A stretch of 64,000 bases of DNA. Source: Pontibacter mucosus (lineage in GTDB: Bacteria > Bacteroidota > Bacteroidia > Cytophagales > Hymenobacteraceae). This document shows positions 1 to 8,366 of this stretch, piece by piece; positions within the stretch are counted from its first letter, which is position 1, and the number at the start of each line of letters is the position of its first letter. The notes below the pieces were generated by a model. It ran no database searches. It was not told the DNA's origin and saw only the letters and a program-made list of their open reading frames with translations. The position numbers were made by a program, and so were the translations under genes. Where the stretch lies: contig NZ_QBKI01000009.1 of the NCBI RefSeq assembly GCF_003054055.1, positions 124,001 to 188,000 of the forward strand. The letters run 5' to 3'.

Positions 1-154
1 GCTATACCTTACCCAGTACCTGCAGCTTGCCTCCGACCATGTGCACGAGGATGCCGAAACCATTGAGCACATTATCACCCCAGAGCTGGAGCAACGCCTG
101 ATGGAAGAACTGGGCTACCCCGTGCTTGACCCTCACAGCGCCAGGATACCGTGA
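1..154 (+). CDS. C-terminal end of a metal ABC transporter permease with DtxR-like domain (partial)
   Basis: The reading frame is open from base 2 to a TGA at 152-154, so the start lies outside the window. The residues left, including HVHEDAE and the ending LGYPVLDPHSARIP, resemble the metal-binding dimerisation part of DtxR/MntR-type repressors. In Bacteroidota this domain is often fused to the C terminus of a manganese/zinc/iron ABC permease. The following gene is a second permease of the same family, which supports this reading. Only about 50 residues are visible, so a free-standing regulator cannot be excluded. Confidence 0.6.
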   Translation, partial: LYLTQYLQLASDHVHEDAETIEHIITPELEQRLMEELGYPVLDPHSARIP

Positions 155-220
155 AAAGAGTTAGAGAGTTTAGGAGTTAAAGAGTCATTATTCTCATCAA
201 GAAAATAACAACAAATACCC

Positions 221-1099
221 GTGAACGCCTTTTGGATCATACTTACCGGATCGTTGGTAGCTACCTGCTGTAGCCTGCTGGGTTGCTACCTTATCCTGCG
301 CCGCATGGCCATGGTGGGCGACGCGATTTCGCACGCTGTGCTGCCGGGCATCGTGATTGCCTTTTTGCTAACTGGGTCAAGGGATTCTGTGCCGATGCTG
401 ATTGGCGCAGGTTTGCTAGGCGTTTTAACCACTTTTTTGATCGAGTTCTTTCACCGCTACGCCCGTGTGCAGGCCGATGCCTCCATTGGTGTTACCTTCA
501 CCTGGCTCTTTGCGATTGGCATCATCCTTATTTCGGTGTATGCCGGGCAGGTAGACCTGGACCAGGACTGCGTGTTATATGGCGAGATAGCATACGTGCC
601 GCTGGATCTCTGGATCACGGAGGAAGGCCTGAGCCTGGGTCCCCGCACCGTCTGGACGCTTGCCGTGGTTACCCTGCTGATTATACTTTACATCGTGCTG
701 GGATATAAAGAACTCTTCCTCACCACCTTCGACCCGGCTTATGCGGCAGCCATCGGCATCTCCACTTCGGTATGGTACTACTCCCTCATGACGGCCGTTT
801 CCATTACCACCGTGGCCTCTTTTGAGTCGGTGGGGGCGATACTGGTGGTGGCTTTTCTGGTGGCGCCCGCTGCCACCGCTTACCTTCTGACGGATAATTT
901 CAAGACCATGCTACTGCTCTCGGTATTGGCTGGTATACTTGCCTCCGTAGCAGGCTATTACCTGGCTGTTTGGATAGATGGATCCATTGCCGGGGCCATT
1001 GCCACGGTTACGGGCATTGAATTTATGCTGGCCTTCCTGTTCTCCCCTAGCCGGGGTATACTTATCAGAAAGAAGCAACTACAGCCGGTGCAGCATTAA
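221..1099 (+). CDS. Metal ion ABC transporter permease, ZnuB/MntB/TroD type
   Basis: This 292-residue protein is very hydrophobic with about eight predicted membrane helices and carries the ABC-3 family signature GDAISHAVLPG near residues 33-43. It would form the inner-membrane channel for Mn, Zn or Fe uptake together with an ATPase and a periplasmic binding protein encoded upstream of the window. The start is a GTG at 221 that gives the usual family N terminus; no ATG gives full length. It follows the partial permease/DtxR gene by 66 bases and is probably the last gene of the operon. The metal cannot be told from this sequence. Confidence 0.88.
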   Translation: MNAFWIILTGSLVATCCSLLGCYLILRRMAMVGDAISHAVLPGIVIAFLLTGSRDSVPMLIGAGLLGVLTTFLIEFFHRYARVQADASIGVTFTWLFAIGIILISVYAGQVDLDQDCVLYGEIAYVPLDLWITEEGLSLGPRTVWTLAVVTLLIILYIVLGYKELFLTTFDPAYAAAIGISTSVWYYSLMTAVSITTVASFESVGAILVVAFLVAPAATAYLLTDNFKTMLLLSVLAGILASVAGYYLAVWIDGSIAGAIATVTGIEFMLAFLFSPSRGILIRKKQLQPVQH

Positions 1100-1154
1100 G
1101 CAGGAATTTATACTTTGCCGCTCCTGTTAACTCACCGATACACTATCATAAAGT

Positions 1155-1727
1155 ATGAAATACAACGTCGCTATACTTTCTATACTTGCCCTGTCGCTTT
1201 TCGGCGGCTGCACGGGCAACACACCGACTGCTGAAACTGCCGTTCCCGCGCAGTTTACTGCCTTTCATCCATCCCCAGAAAAGGCAAACAAAATTCAGTG
1301 GCTAACGATAGAACAGGCTGCCGCACGCATGGAAAAGGAGCCGCGTAAAATTGTGATAGATGTTTACACCGACTGGTGCGGCTGGTGTAAAAAGATGGAC
1401 AAGGAAACCTTTACCGATCCGAAGGTGGTGGAACTGGTGAACAAGCACTTTTATGCCGTGAAACTAAACGCTGAAGGCAAAGACCCCATCACACTGAGAG
1501 GGCAAACGTTCAAGTATAAAGACGAGTACCGATCGCATGAGCTGGCGGTGGCGCTGCTGCAGGGGCAGATGAGTTTCCCCACCACCGTATACCTGGACGA
1601 GAAGATGAACATGCTGGCTCCCGTGCCCGGCTACCTCGACGCCAAAACGTTCTCCAAAATCCTCAGCTACTTTGGCGAGAACCACCACCAAGCGATGAAC
1701 TTTCAGGAGTACGAGAAAAAGAACTAG
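1155..1727 (+). CDS. Thioredoxin-fold lipoprotein with CGWC active site
   Basis: The 190-residue product begins with a lipoprotein signal ending at Cys19 (lipobox LFGGC), so it should be anchored in an envelope membrane. A thioredoxin-like domain follows, with the active site WCGWCKKM at residues 74-81, the type seen in DUF255/thioredoxin_7 proteins, and a cis-Pro region around SFPTTVYLD. It probably reduces or isomerises disulfides of exported proteins. It lies 55 bases behind the metal permease, but no functional link is obvious. Fold and location are fairly certain; the partner protein is unknown. Confidence 0.82.
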   Translation: MKYNVAILSILALSLFGGCTGNTPTAETAVPAQFTAFHPSPEKANKIQWLTIEQAAARMEKEPRKIVIDVYTDWCGWCKKMDKETFTDPKVVELVNKHFYAVKLNAEGKDPITLRGQTFKYKDEYRSHELAVALLQGQMSFPTTVYLDEKMNMLAPVPGYLDAKTFSKILSYFGENHHQAMNFQEYEKKN

Positions 1728-1826
1728 GATTTCTAGGAATAGGGGATTTCAGGAGCGAGGAGAAAGGTTTGGGAAAGTCTGAATGTAAAAAGTATGATTC
1801 CGGGTATCATGCTCTCGCTTTCTCTG

Positions 1827-1875
1827 CACTCGCTCGCCTCCGGCGAGTGTGTGCTATATAGTGGCGTCCCGCCAC
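1827..1875. other. Two adjacent short hairpins behind the thioredoxin gene
   Basis: CACTCGC at 1827-1833 pairs with GCGAGTG at 1843-1849, and GTGGCG at 1861-1866 pairs with CGCCAC at 1870-1875. They lie 100-150 bases after the thioredoxin stop codon. No T-run follows, so terminator function is uncertain; they may be intergenic repeat units. Confidence 0.35.
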
Positions 1876-1882
1876 GTTACAC

Positions 1883-2084
1883 AAGTATAAAAGTATAGGC
1901 TGAAGTATAAATGCCATTTGGTTTAAGCGAAAGCTTTTGAGTCTGATGTAAGTATAGAAGTATGATTTCTGGCTTCTGTAAAGTATAAATCAGACGTGCT
2001 TGAAAGTATAAACCAAGTATAGAAAGCAAGATTTCAAGTACCCCAGAAGTATAGACTCTAGTACTTATACCAACACAAAGTATA
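1883..2084 (+). repeat. Cluster of nine AAGTATA words, same orientation
   Basis: The word AAGTATA occurs at 1883, 1891, 1903, 1950, 1981, 2004, 2015, 2047 and 2078, always on the plus strand, in the 450-base gap between the thioredoxin gene and mnmE. By chance this seven-base word should appear on a given strand about once per 16 kb. The spacing is irregular (8 to 47 bases), so it is not a simple tandem repeat. The same word also occurs inside neighbouring genes. No open reading frame here looks real. Confidence 0.8.
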
Positions 2085-2178
2085 TTCCAGCAACAGCTAT
2101 TCACGTACACGGGAACCTCACCCCTGCTAATCCCGGTTAAAAAGCGTAAATTTGCGCAGCGCTTAACGAATACGTACC

Positions 2179-3555
2179 TTGATCCATCTCAACAACACCG
2201 ACACCATTGTAGCCGTGGCTACTGCCTCCGGCACCGGCGCCATTGCCGTTATCCGCCTGTCCGGCCCCGAAGCCATTGCCATTACCAATTCCGTTTTCAA
2301 AGGCAAGAACCTCACCAAACAGGCCAGCCATACCATCCACTTTGGCACCATCCGAGACAACGAAAAAGTGCTGGACGAGGTACTGGTATCGCTGTTTGTT
2401 GCCCCGCATTCCTATACCAAGGAGAACGTGGTGGAAATCTCCTGCCATGGCTCCGATTACATTGTGCAGCAAATCATGCAGTTGCTGCTAAAGCAGGGAG
2501 CTCGCCTGGCCAATGCCGGGGAGTTTACCAAGCGTGCCTTCCTCAACGGCCAATTTGACCTGGCACAGGCAGAGGCCGTTGCTGATCTCATCGCCTCCGA
2601 TTCTGCCCTTTCGCATGATGTGGCCATGAAGCAGATGCGCGGCGGCTTTTCGCAGGAGATTAAGCGCCTGCGCGCTGAACTGGTGCATTTCGCCTCCATG
2701 ATAGAACTGGAGCTGGACTTTGGCGAAGAAGACGTGGAGTTTGCCGACCGGGATCAGCTGCGCTCACTTATAGGTAACATCCAAAGTATAATCCGGGAAC
2801 TGCTGAAGTCGTTCGAGCTGGGCAATGTGATCAAAAACGGCGTGCCTACCGTGATTGTCGGAAAGCCGAATGCCGGAAAATCCACGCTGCTGAACAAGCT
2901 GCTGAACGAGGAAAAAGCCATTGTGTCGGATGTGCCGGGCACCACACGCGATTTTATCGAAGATGAAATAAGTATAGCAGGCATTACCTTCCGCTTCATC
3001 GATACGGCCGGCCTGCGCGAAACCACGGATAAAGTAGAGGCTATAGGTGTAGAGCGTACGATGCAGAAGCTCAGCCAATCCTCGCTCATCATTTACCTGT
3101 TTGATGTAACTGAAGAAACTCCGGCCGAAGTGCAGGCTGAGCTGGAAAGGCTCAACCCCAACAACCTTCCCCTGGTAGCTGTTGCCAATAAAATAGACCA
3201 GGCCTCGCCTGAAAAGCTGACGGCTTTCGCAAGTATAGAAGGCCTGGTGCAGATTTCTGCCGCTGAGGGCGCCCACCTGGAGGACCTGAAACAGGCGCTG
3301 GTGGATAAAGTAAACCTGGGCAAACTGGACACCCAAAGCCAAACCATCGTAACGAACCTGCGCCACGTAGACAGCCTGAACAAAACCTACGCCGCGCTAG
3401 ACGATGTGCTCAACGGCCTGGGCCTGGGCATAAGTGGCGACCTGGTAGCAGCAGACATCCGCCGGGCACTGTATAGCTTAGGCCAGATAACAGGTGAGAT
3501 CACAACGGACGACTTGTTAGATAACATCTTCACGAAGTTCTGCATCGGCAAGTAG
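2179..3555 (+). CDS. mnmE: tRNA modification GTPase MnmE
   Basis: The 458-residue protein is the usual MnmE length. It has the N-terminal folate-binding domain (HLNNTDTIVAVATASGTG start), a central helical domain, and a Ras-like G domain with P-loop GKPNAGKS at 228-235, the GTTRD switch, DTAGL and NKID motifs, and ends in the invariant FCIGK whose cysteine is needed for catalysis. With MnmG it makes the 5-carboxymethylaminomethyl group on wobble uridine of tRNAs. The start is a TTG at 2179, chosen because it gives the conserved N terminus and no ATG fits. A terminator follows, and directly behind it begins an integration module. Confidence 0.96.
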   Translation: MIHLNNTDTIVAVATASGTGAIAVIRLSGPEAIAITNSVFKGKNLTKQASHTIHFGTIRDNEKVLDEVLVSLFVAPHSYTKENVVEISCHGSDYIVQQIMQLLLKQGARLANAGEFTKRAFLNGQFDLAQAEAVADLIASDSALSHDVAMKQMRGGFSQEIKRLRAELVHFASMIELELDFGEEDVEFADRDQLRSLIGNIQSIIRELLKSFELGNVIKNGVPTVIVGKPNAGKSTLLNKLLNEEKAIVSDVPGTTRDFIEDEISIAGITFRFIDTAGLRETTDKVEAIGVERTMQKLSQSSLIIYLFDVTEETPAEVQAELERLNPNNLPLVAVANKIDQASPEKLTAFASIEGLVQISAAEGAHLEDLKQALVDKVNLGKLDTQSQTIVTNLRHVDSLNKTYAALDDVLNGLGLGISGDLVAADIRRALYSLGQITGEITTDDLLDNIFTKFCIGK

Positions 3556-3587
3556 GTACTTAAAATAACACAAAACAATATTAAGCG

Positions 3588-3621
3588 AAAAGCCTGATTA
3601 TCCTTGATAGTCAGGCTTTTT
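3588..3621 (+). terminator. Rho-independent terminator of mnmE
   Basis: AAAAGCCTGA (3588-3597) pairs with TCAGGCTTTT (3611-3620) around a 13-base loop, and the right arm runs into a T stretch. It begins 33 bases after the mnmE stop codon. Confidence 0.85.
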
Positions 3622-3675
3622 AACATCCTACCCTATTTGACATTCCAAATCATTACTCCTATATTCATATCGTAG

Positions 3676-3778
3676 TTGTACCTCGTTTGTACCTGAAAAT
3701 CAGTATTTGTACCTCAGTACTGAAAATAGGGGAGATTATTTGACTTATTTAACACTAACAGTACTTAATTAACACTAA
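3676..3778. promoter_or_regulatory. Direct repeats in front of the integration module
   Basis: TTGTACCT occurs three times (3676-3683, 3687-3694, 3707-3714; spacing 11 and 20) and TTAACACTAA twice, exactly 20 bases apart (3749-3758, 3769-3778). Both sets lie between the mnmE terminator and the first gene of the integration module. Repeats at one or two helical turns suggest binding sites for the adjacent HTH protein, or recombinase arm sites. This role is inferred. Confidence 0.45.
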
Positions 3779-3793
3779 AAGCTCTTATTGGAC

Positions 3794-4357
3794 ATGAGCT
3801 CTAACATCAGAATACAACGTATTTGCCAGCAGTGCGGGCAGGAGTTTACCGCCAAAACCACCGTGACGCAATACTGTGGGGACACCTGCGCCAAGCGTGG
3901 CTACAAGGCCAGAAAGCGGGCAGCTAAAATAGCGGCCAGCAACGAGGCTACCCGCCAGGTGAAGCTAAAGCCAGTGGAAGACCTGAAGGCAAAAGAGTTT
4001 CTCACCATCCGGGACACTGCCCTGCTCATCAACTGCAGCAGGCAAACCGTCTACAACCTGATCAAGGGCAATATCCTGCCTGCCGTACAGCTTTCTGCCC
4101 GCAAGACCATCATCAAGCGCACCGATATAGACAAGCTGTTTCAGCTCCCTCCCACCACACCTGCGCCTGCAGCGCCTACGCTTCCGGAGCCTTTCAACCC
4201 GGCCGATTATTACACGCTCTCGCAGGTACTGCACCTATACGGCATCTCTGAAAAGGCCCTGTATGAAGCCATCAAACGAAATAATATACCCAAGTATAAG
4301 CACGGCATTTATGCCTATGTCCCTAAAGAGGCAATCAGAAAGCTACTGGGATCCTAA
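3794..4357 (+). CDS. DNA-binding protein with zinc finger and two excisionase-type HTH domains
   Basis: The 187-residue protein starts with a four-cysteine finger (C11, C14, C28, C32) followed by a basic helix, then two helix-turn-helix units of the MerR/excisionase kind, roughly residues 68-115 (FLTIRDTALLINCSRQTVYN region) and 140-187. A proline/alanine linker joins them. I prefer the ATG at 3794 over the TTG six bases upstream. Proteins of this type accompany tyrosine recombinases in Bacteroidota integrative elements, and the recombinase follows 30 bases downstream. It probably binds the repeats just upstream and controls the module or assists excision; this is inferred from position. Confidence 0.8.
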   Translation: MSSNIRIQRICQQCGQEFTAKTTVTQYCGDTCAKRGYKARKRAAKIAASNEATRQVKLKPVEDLKAKEFLTIRDTALLINCSRQTVYNLIKGNILPAVQLSARKTIIKRTDIDKLFQLPPTTPAPAAPTLPEPFNPADYYTLSQVLHLYGISEKALYEAIKRNNIPKYKHGIYAYVPKEAIRKLLGS

Positions 4358-4387
4358 ACACTGGAATGAAATCAAAAAACTGCAACC

Positions 4388-5524
4388 ATGACAAAGGTAA
4401 GTCTACGCCGCAAACCTATCTCCAGGGGTCGCCATACCCTCTACCTGGACTATTACCCTCCTGTCCCTAACCCGGACACAGGCAAGCTCACCCGAAGGGA
4501 GTTCCTCAGCCTGTATATCTTTGATTCTCCCAAAGAGCAGCTGGAAAAGCAGCACAACAAAGAGACACTGCTGCTGGCAGAGCATATCCGGGCACAACGT
4601 CAACTTGAGGTACAGGCTCAACAATACGGATTTCTATCCAAAGCCAGGCAAAACACGACCCTTATAAATTATTACAAGGAGCAGGCAAACAAACGCCTTG
4701 GAACTAATTTCAGCAACTGGCAGAGCTCCCTCCATTTTCTGCAACAGTTCTTTTCAGAGGGGGTGAAGTTATCAGAGCTAACCGTAGCGTTGTGCAATGA
4801 CTATAGGGGCTTTCTACTGCGGGCAAGAAAAAAGCGCAGCAAAAGCGAAAACCAACGCATCGCACGGAACACAGCGCTCTCCTACTATAGCAACTTCAAG
4901 GCGACGCTGCGGCAGGCCTACAAAGAGGATTTGCTGCGGCATGACCTAAGCGCAAAAATTCAATCCATTAAACCCTCCGAGACAAAGCGGGAGTTTCTGA
5001 CATTGGAAGAACTACAGGCCCTCTACGCCACAGACTGCGACCTGCCCGTTCTTAAACGCGCTGCCATCTTCTCGGCACTGACCGGCCTGCGCTTTTCCGA
5101 CATCCAGCAACTCACCTGGAGCCAGATACAGCACAGTCAGGCAGAAGGGTATTACATTCAGTTCCGCCAGCAGAAAACACAAGGGGTGGAAGTATTGCCC
5201 ATCTCTGAAGAAGCGGTCCTGGTATTACAGGAGCGTGGCGAACCGAACAGCATTGTTTTCAAGGATCTGGAGTATTCTGCCTCCACTAACAGCCTGTTAC
5301 GGGATTGGGTCAAAGCAGCCGGTATCACAAAACACATCACTTTCCACTGCTTCAGGCATACCTTCGCCACGCTGCAGTTATCCCATGGTACGGATATTTA
5401 CACCGTATCCAAACTACTGGGACACCGCGAATTAAAAACCACGCAGATCTATGCCAGGGTGATTGACAGCTCAAAGCGGGAGGCCGCCAACCGGATCACA
5501 CTAAAGGCCGGCAATCAGGTATAG
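4388..5524 (+). CDS. Tyrosine site-specific recombinase (integrase)
   Basis: The 378-residue protein has an N-terminal arm-binding part, a SAM-like core-binding domain (about 90-195) and a C-terminal catalytic domain with the full set of residues: R235 in TGLRFSDIQQL, K263, H320 and R323 in HCFRHTFA, H346 in LLGHRE and the nucleophile Y355 in TTQIYARV. It is therefore probably active. It resembles integrases of Bacteroidota genomic islands and conjugative transposons. It sits in the middle of a three-gene module behind mnmE, whose 3' end is a known island attachment site in other bacteria. Confidence 0.93.
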   Translation: MTKVSLRRKPISRGRHTLYLDYYPPVPNPDTGKLTRREFLSLYIFDSPKEQLEKQHNKETLLLAEHIRAQRQLEVQAQQYGFLSKARQNTTLINYYKEQANKRLGTNFSNWQSSLHFLQQFFSEGVKLSELTVALCNDYRGFLLRARKKRSKSENQRIARNTALSYYSNFKATLRQAYKEDLLRHDLSAKIQSIKPSETKREFLTLEELQALYATDCDLPVLKRAAIFSALTGLRFSDIQQLTWSQIQHSQAEGYYIQFRQQKTQGVEVLPISEEAVLVLQERGEPNSIVFKDLEYSASTNSLLRDWVKAAGITKHITFHCFRHTFATLQLSHGTDIYTVSKLLGHRELKTTQIYARVIDSSKREAANRITLKAGNQV

Positions 5525-5606
5525 GCCTATGCTTATCAGACAGATAGATTACTTGACTAAAACTCTTTCTTACACTGTTTTACTCGCTACAACAAAGAAA
5601 ATAGAC

Positions 5607-5942
5607 ATGGAAAATTTAACGTTCGAAAAACTTCCTCAGGCAGTGAGCGAACTGCACGAAAAGATAAACCGTATTGAGCGACTTCTCCTGGAAAGGCAGG
5701 AGCCGGCAAAAGAGGAGGAAATGCTCACCGTTGCGCAGGCAGCAGCCTTTCTCAAACTTTCAGTAGGAACGGTTTACCTGAAAGTAAGCACCAGTGAAAT
5801 TCCTGTCAATAAAAGAGGGAACCGCCTCTACTTTTATAAGTCTGAGCTGGAGGAGTGGATTAAAGCAGGGAGAAAGAAAACAGGTTCAGAGCTGCAACTG
5901 GAGGCTCAAAAATGGACTAGAAGCAACATTCGAAACAGGTAA
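5607..5942 (+). CDS. Excisionase-like helix-turn-helix protein
   Basis: From the ATG at 5607 the product is 111 residues. Residues 1-37 form a short coiled coil (ELHEKINRIERLLLER), followed by an excisionase-family winged HTH at about 38-88 (MLTVAQAAAFLKLSVGTVY, then a KRGNRLYFYKSELEEWI wing). Bacteroidota mobile elements often carry such a gene next to their integrase. An upstream in-frame ATG at 5529 exists, but the 26 residues it adds do not look conserved. It probably acts as directionality factor or repressor of the integrase. Confidence 0.8.
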   Translation: MENLTFEKLPQAVSELHEKINRIERLLLERQEPAKEEEMLTVAQAAAFLKLSVGTVYLKVSTSEIPVNKRGNRLYFYKSELEEWIKAGRKKTGSELQLEAQKWTRSNIRNR

Positions 5943-6029
5943 AGTGAGGGGAAATGCTGTGCCTTACCAAGGTAGGCTACACCAGCCAGCTCTCAAACTT
6001 TATAAACACACTTGGCTAAATAATGCCAC

Positions 6030-6380
6030 CTAAGAGCCTTTTTCGATAGCTATCTGGTCAGTCTCCACCAGCACGTAGAGCGGGGGCTGGTCCGGGAGTG
6101 CTGCCTCAATCCTGGTGCCGTAGAGCGGCAAAGGCACAAAGGCCCTGATTTTCGCCTCCTGGGCAGCCAGCTCTTTCAGCAGCGCCTGCGAGGCGGCCGT
6201 GTTTTTGTCTGCCTGCTCCTTGTTATCGGCAAAGCGGCTGAGCGAGTCAAAGTCCACCTGCTCTTCCGCCTGGGCAGACTCTATGGCTTGGGCCCTCCTG
6301 CGAACATCATATGTCTCCTTAATCTTCTCCCTAAGCTCCAGTATCCTTCCTAGGCAATAGTAAAACTGGTCCTGTGTCAT
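6030..6380 (-). CDS. Unknown coiled-coil protein, 116 residues
   Basis: I do not recognise a family. The protein is rich in Ala, Glu, Gln and Lys, with likely coiled coil over residues 10-95 and no signal peptide or membrane segment. Its ATG lies 10 bases downstream of the stop of the frameshifted gene 6391-6818, so the two were probably one operon. Codon use looks normal. Phage- or element-type accessory function is possible because of the integrase nearby. Confidence 0.6.
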   Translation of the reverse strand: MTQDQFYYCLGRILELREKIKETYDVRRRAQAIESAQAEEQVDFDSLSRFADNKEQADKNTAASQALLKELAAQEAKIRAFVPLPLYGTRIEAALPDQPPLYVLVETDQIAIEKGS

Positions 6381-6390
6381 TTTTGATAAG

Positions 6391-6818
6391 TTAAGTAAGG
6401 TTATACATCACGGGGTTGTACTGCAGTACCAGGTCTTCGATGGTGATAAGCCGCACGCACTGCACCAGCGTGGTTCTTACCCCACCCATCAAAGCGAACT
6501 TCACGGAGGCGTCCAGCATCAGGTAGTGTTCCTCCACGGTGCCCTGTTCCTCAACATAACAGTATAGAACCTGTGGCCCCCTTCCTGGCTGTGCAGTTGT
6601 ATCGACCCGCCCAGGAGCATGCCGTCTGTCAATAGCTGCACCTCGGTGCCGTTTACGAAACTGATACGGTAGGCATCGTTCTCAGGTGATCGTCTGTTTA
6701 TCAGCAGCAGGTCCTGGTTCCCTACAAAGTTGGTTAATTCGGTATTGCTGGATTTTCTGCCCAAAAGTTGGGTGAGGCAGTCGTCATAGTCCCGGTAGGT
6801 ATCATTGTCTTTTCTCAT
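6391..6818 (-). pseudogene. Unknown protein gene broken by a frameshift in a C5 run
   Basis: The frame starting with ATG at 6818 (MRKDNDTYRDYDDCL) encodes a plausible protein up to about 6581, then reads into an early stop at 6519. One frame over, the sequence continues as VLYCYVEEQGTVEEHYLMLD and ends at the TAA 6391-6393, just before the next gene. The switch point coincides with five C residues at 6577-6581 (G5 on the coding strand), so a single-base indel explains it. It may be a real mutation or a sequencing error. Joined, the product is about 141 residues and of unknown function. Confidence 0.7.
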
Positions 6819-7143
6819 GGTTAAAGTTTTAACAGCGGGACGAATAAAAGCGGGACAGCCAAGTGGCTGGTCGGTTCTGGCCATCGGCCGGGTGAGGGGT
6901 ATGGCTGTATAACAAGCGTATGAGTGATAATGGTTTAATAATCAGTGACTTTGTTTTATTTTCAATTGGCTTGCTGCCCATCTCATTCTTTAGAAGAATA
7001 AAGCAATCCCCATAAATGTGCCATGAGAGGGTCTGGTGCGCCTTTGAAGAATATAAGTGCTTTATTATCAGGTATTTTCAGTTGGTTCGCATGCCCAGCC
7101 GTATACCTAAGCAGGATAACAGAACATACCTTTTCCTGCTACC

Positions 7144-7503
7144 ATGAAAAACAAGACCCTACTCATTACCCTGCTCACCGGACTGCTGGCTTTGGCCTCC
7201 ACCTATACTTTCGCCCAGACCTCGCAAGACAGGCAGGAAAAGAAAACCGAGCGGCGGGTAGCAGAAGCTGACAAGCAGCGTATGGAAGACGCCTCCGACC
7301 TGAGAAAGGACACAAAGGCTGATGCAAGGGAAGCTAAGGCGGATGCCAAGGAGGCCAAACGAATTGAAAAGGAGGCTGCCTATGCGGCCAAGCACGCTAA
7401 GCGCGCCGCCAAAATGGAGGCAAGAGCACAGCGGAACCGTACCGACGCTGACAAGCAAGCCAAAAAAGCTGCCAAGGCTTCTGCGAAGTCAGACAGCAAT
7501 TAA
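7144..7503 (+). CDS. Secreted Ala/Lys/Asp-rich helical protein
   Basis: The 119-residue product has a clear signal peptide (LLITLLTGLLALASTYTFA, cleavage probably after residue 25). The rest is almost only Ala, Lys, Glu, Asp and Arg, with repeated KADAREAKADAKEAKR-like heptads, so a long charged helix or coiled coil in the periplasm is expected. I know no function. Similar low-complexity proteins are common and hard to classify by homology. The 52-codon gene behind it is only 29 bases away. Confidence 0.65.
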   Translation: MKNKTLLITLLTGLLALASTYTFAQTSQDRQEKKTERRVAEADKQRMEDASDLRKDTKADAREAKADAKEAKRIEKEAAYAAKHAKRAAKMEARAQRNRTDADKQAKKAAKASAKSDSN

Positions 7504-7532
7504 TCCCCTAACCATAACTTACTTACACTGCC

Positions 7533-7691
7533 ATGGAAAATAAATATCCGGAGGGATCTATCGTGTACGCCAAAGTAAACCCCGGCCTGAAACTGAAGGT
7601 CAGGCGCTACGTGAAGCGCATCTACTACTGCACCAACCTGGAACATCCTCAAGAAAAAGAACTTGTATACTTTGAGCGTGAGCTCGTGTAA
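7533..7691 (+). CDS. Small conserved-looking protein, 52 residues
   Basis: ATG at 7533 to TAA at 7689-7691 encodes a compact basic protein with the segments YPEGSIVYAKVNPGLKL, VRRYVKRIYYC and ELVYFEREL. The alternation of hydrophobic and charged residues looks like a small beta barrel. I recall similar short proteins from related Bacteroidota, where function is unknown; this is memory, not a search. The good codon pattern and tight spacing to the preceding gene support it as real. Confidence 0.65.
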   Translation: MENKYPEGSIVYAKVNPGLKLKVRRYVKRIYYCTNLEHPQEKELVYFERELV

Positions 7692-7909
7692 AATGAGATT
7701 CTGGTAGTTGGGTAGGCTACAGCAGAGCTAAGTGCATGTAACTCAAAGTGCCATTAGCCCGCTCCTATACTTCCTTATGCCAAGCCAATAGTGAAACTGG
7801 TTTGAGCGGGAGGTTATGCGGCTCAACATCGGACCTGTCCACAACGCAAGCTCACCTCAAAAACGCATCAACTAAGAAGAATTCAAGCACAAGCTTAAAC
7901 CCAACCAAC

Positions 7910-8149
7910 ATGGCTACATTGAACCGGACCATCGTCTTGAACGCCTTGATCAAGCATGAGACACTCACCATTGGAGATTTTGCTAAGGAAGAGAACCTCG
8001 GGGCATCGCCCGGCGGCAACCACCTGCAACTCTTGGTAGATGAACTGGTCCAAAGCGGGCACATTCATATTCTAGCTGGGGTCTCTCCCTATACCTATAC
8101 CATCTCGGATGAGGGAATAAGAGAAGGAGCCCGGCTAGCAAAATTATAG
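7910..8149 (+). CDS. Small winged-helix-like protein, 79 residues
   Basis: From the ATG at 7910 the product reads MATLNRTIVLNALIKHETLT and ends KLL-like after a YTYTISDEGIREGARL segment. The order of helix, helix, recognition-type helix (GGNHLQLLVDELVQSG) and beta wing (HIHILAGVSPYTYTIS) fits a minimal winged helix-turn-helix. An upstream in-frame ATG at 7748 would add 54 residues of poor coding quality and was not chosen. A strong terminator follows. The target is unknown. Confidence 0.6.
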   Translation: MATLNRTIVLNALIKHETLTIGDFAKEENLGASPGGNHLQLLVDELVQSGHIHILAGVSPYTYTISDEGIREGARLAKL

Positions 8150-8210
8150 CGCGGGAACCTTGTTTACCGCTCAGAGCGGTGTGCTGTGGAGCAAGGCTGT
8201 CTGAACAAAT

Positions 8211-8243
8211 GCGGCGGCACTCCTTTCTAAGGGGTGCCGCCGC
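8211..8243 (+). terminator. Strong hairpin behind the winged-helix gene
   Basis: A 13-base-pair stem (GCGGCGGCACTCC, 8211-8223, with GGGGTGCCGCCGC, 8231-8243, one G-T pair) closes a seven-base loop 61 bases after the stop codon at 8149. The following TTGCT is only a weak T stretch. Confidence 0.65.
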
Positions 8244-8366
8244 TTGCTATCACAGTAGTGATAACCATTTGCTTCCAAATTAAGTAACTAAGATCTAAAT
8301 ATATGTAAAGTACAAATGCTAGTGAAGGGTGCGTATGCGCTTGGCCTGCAACCTATATCCTGATAT

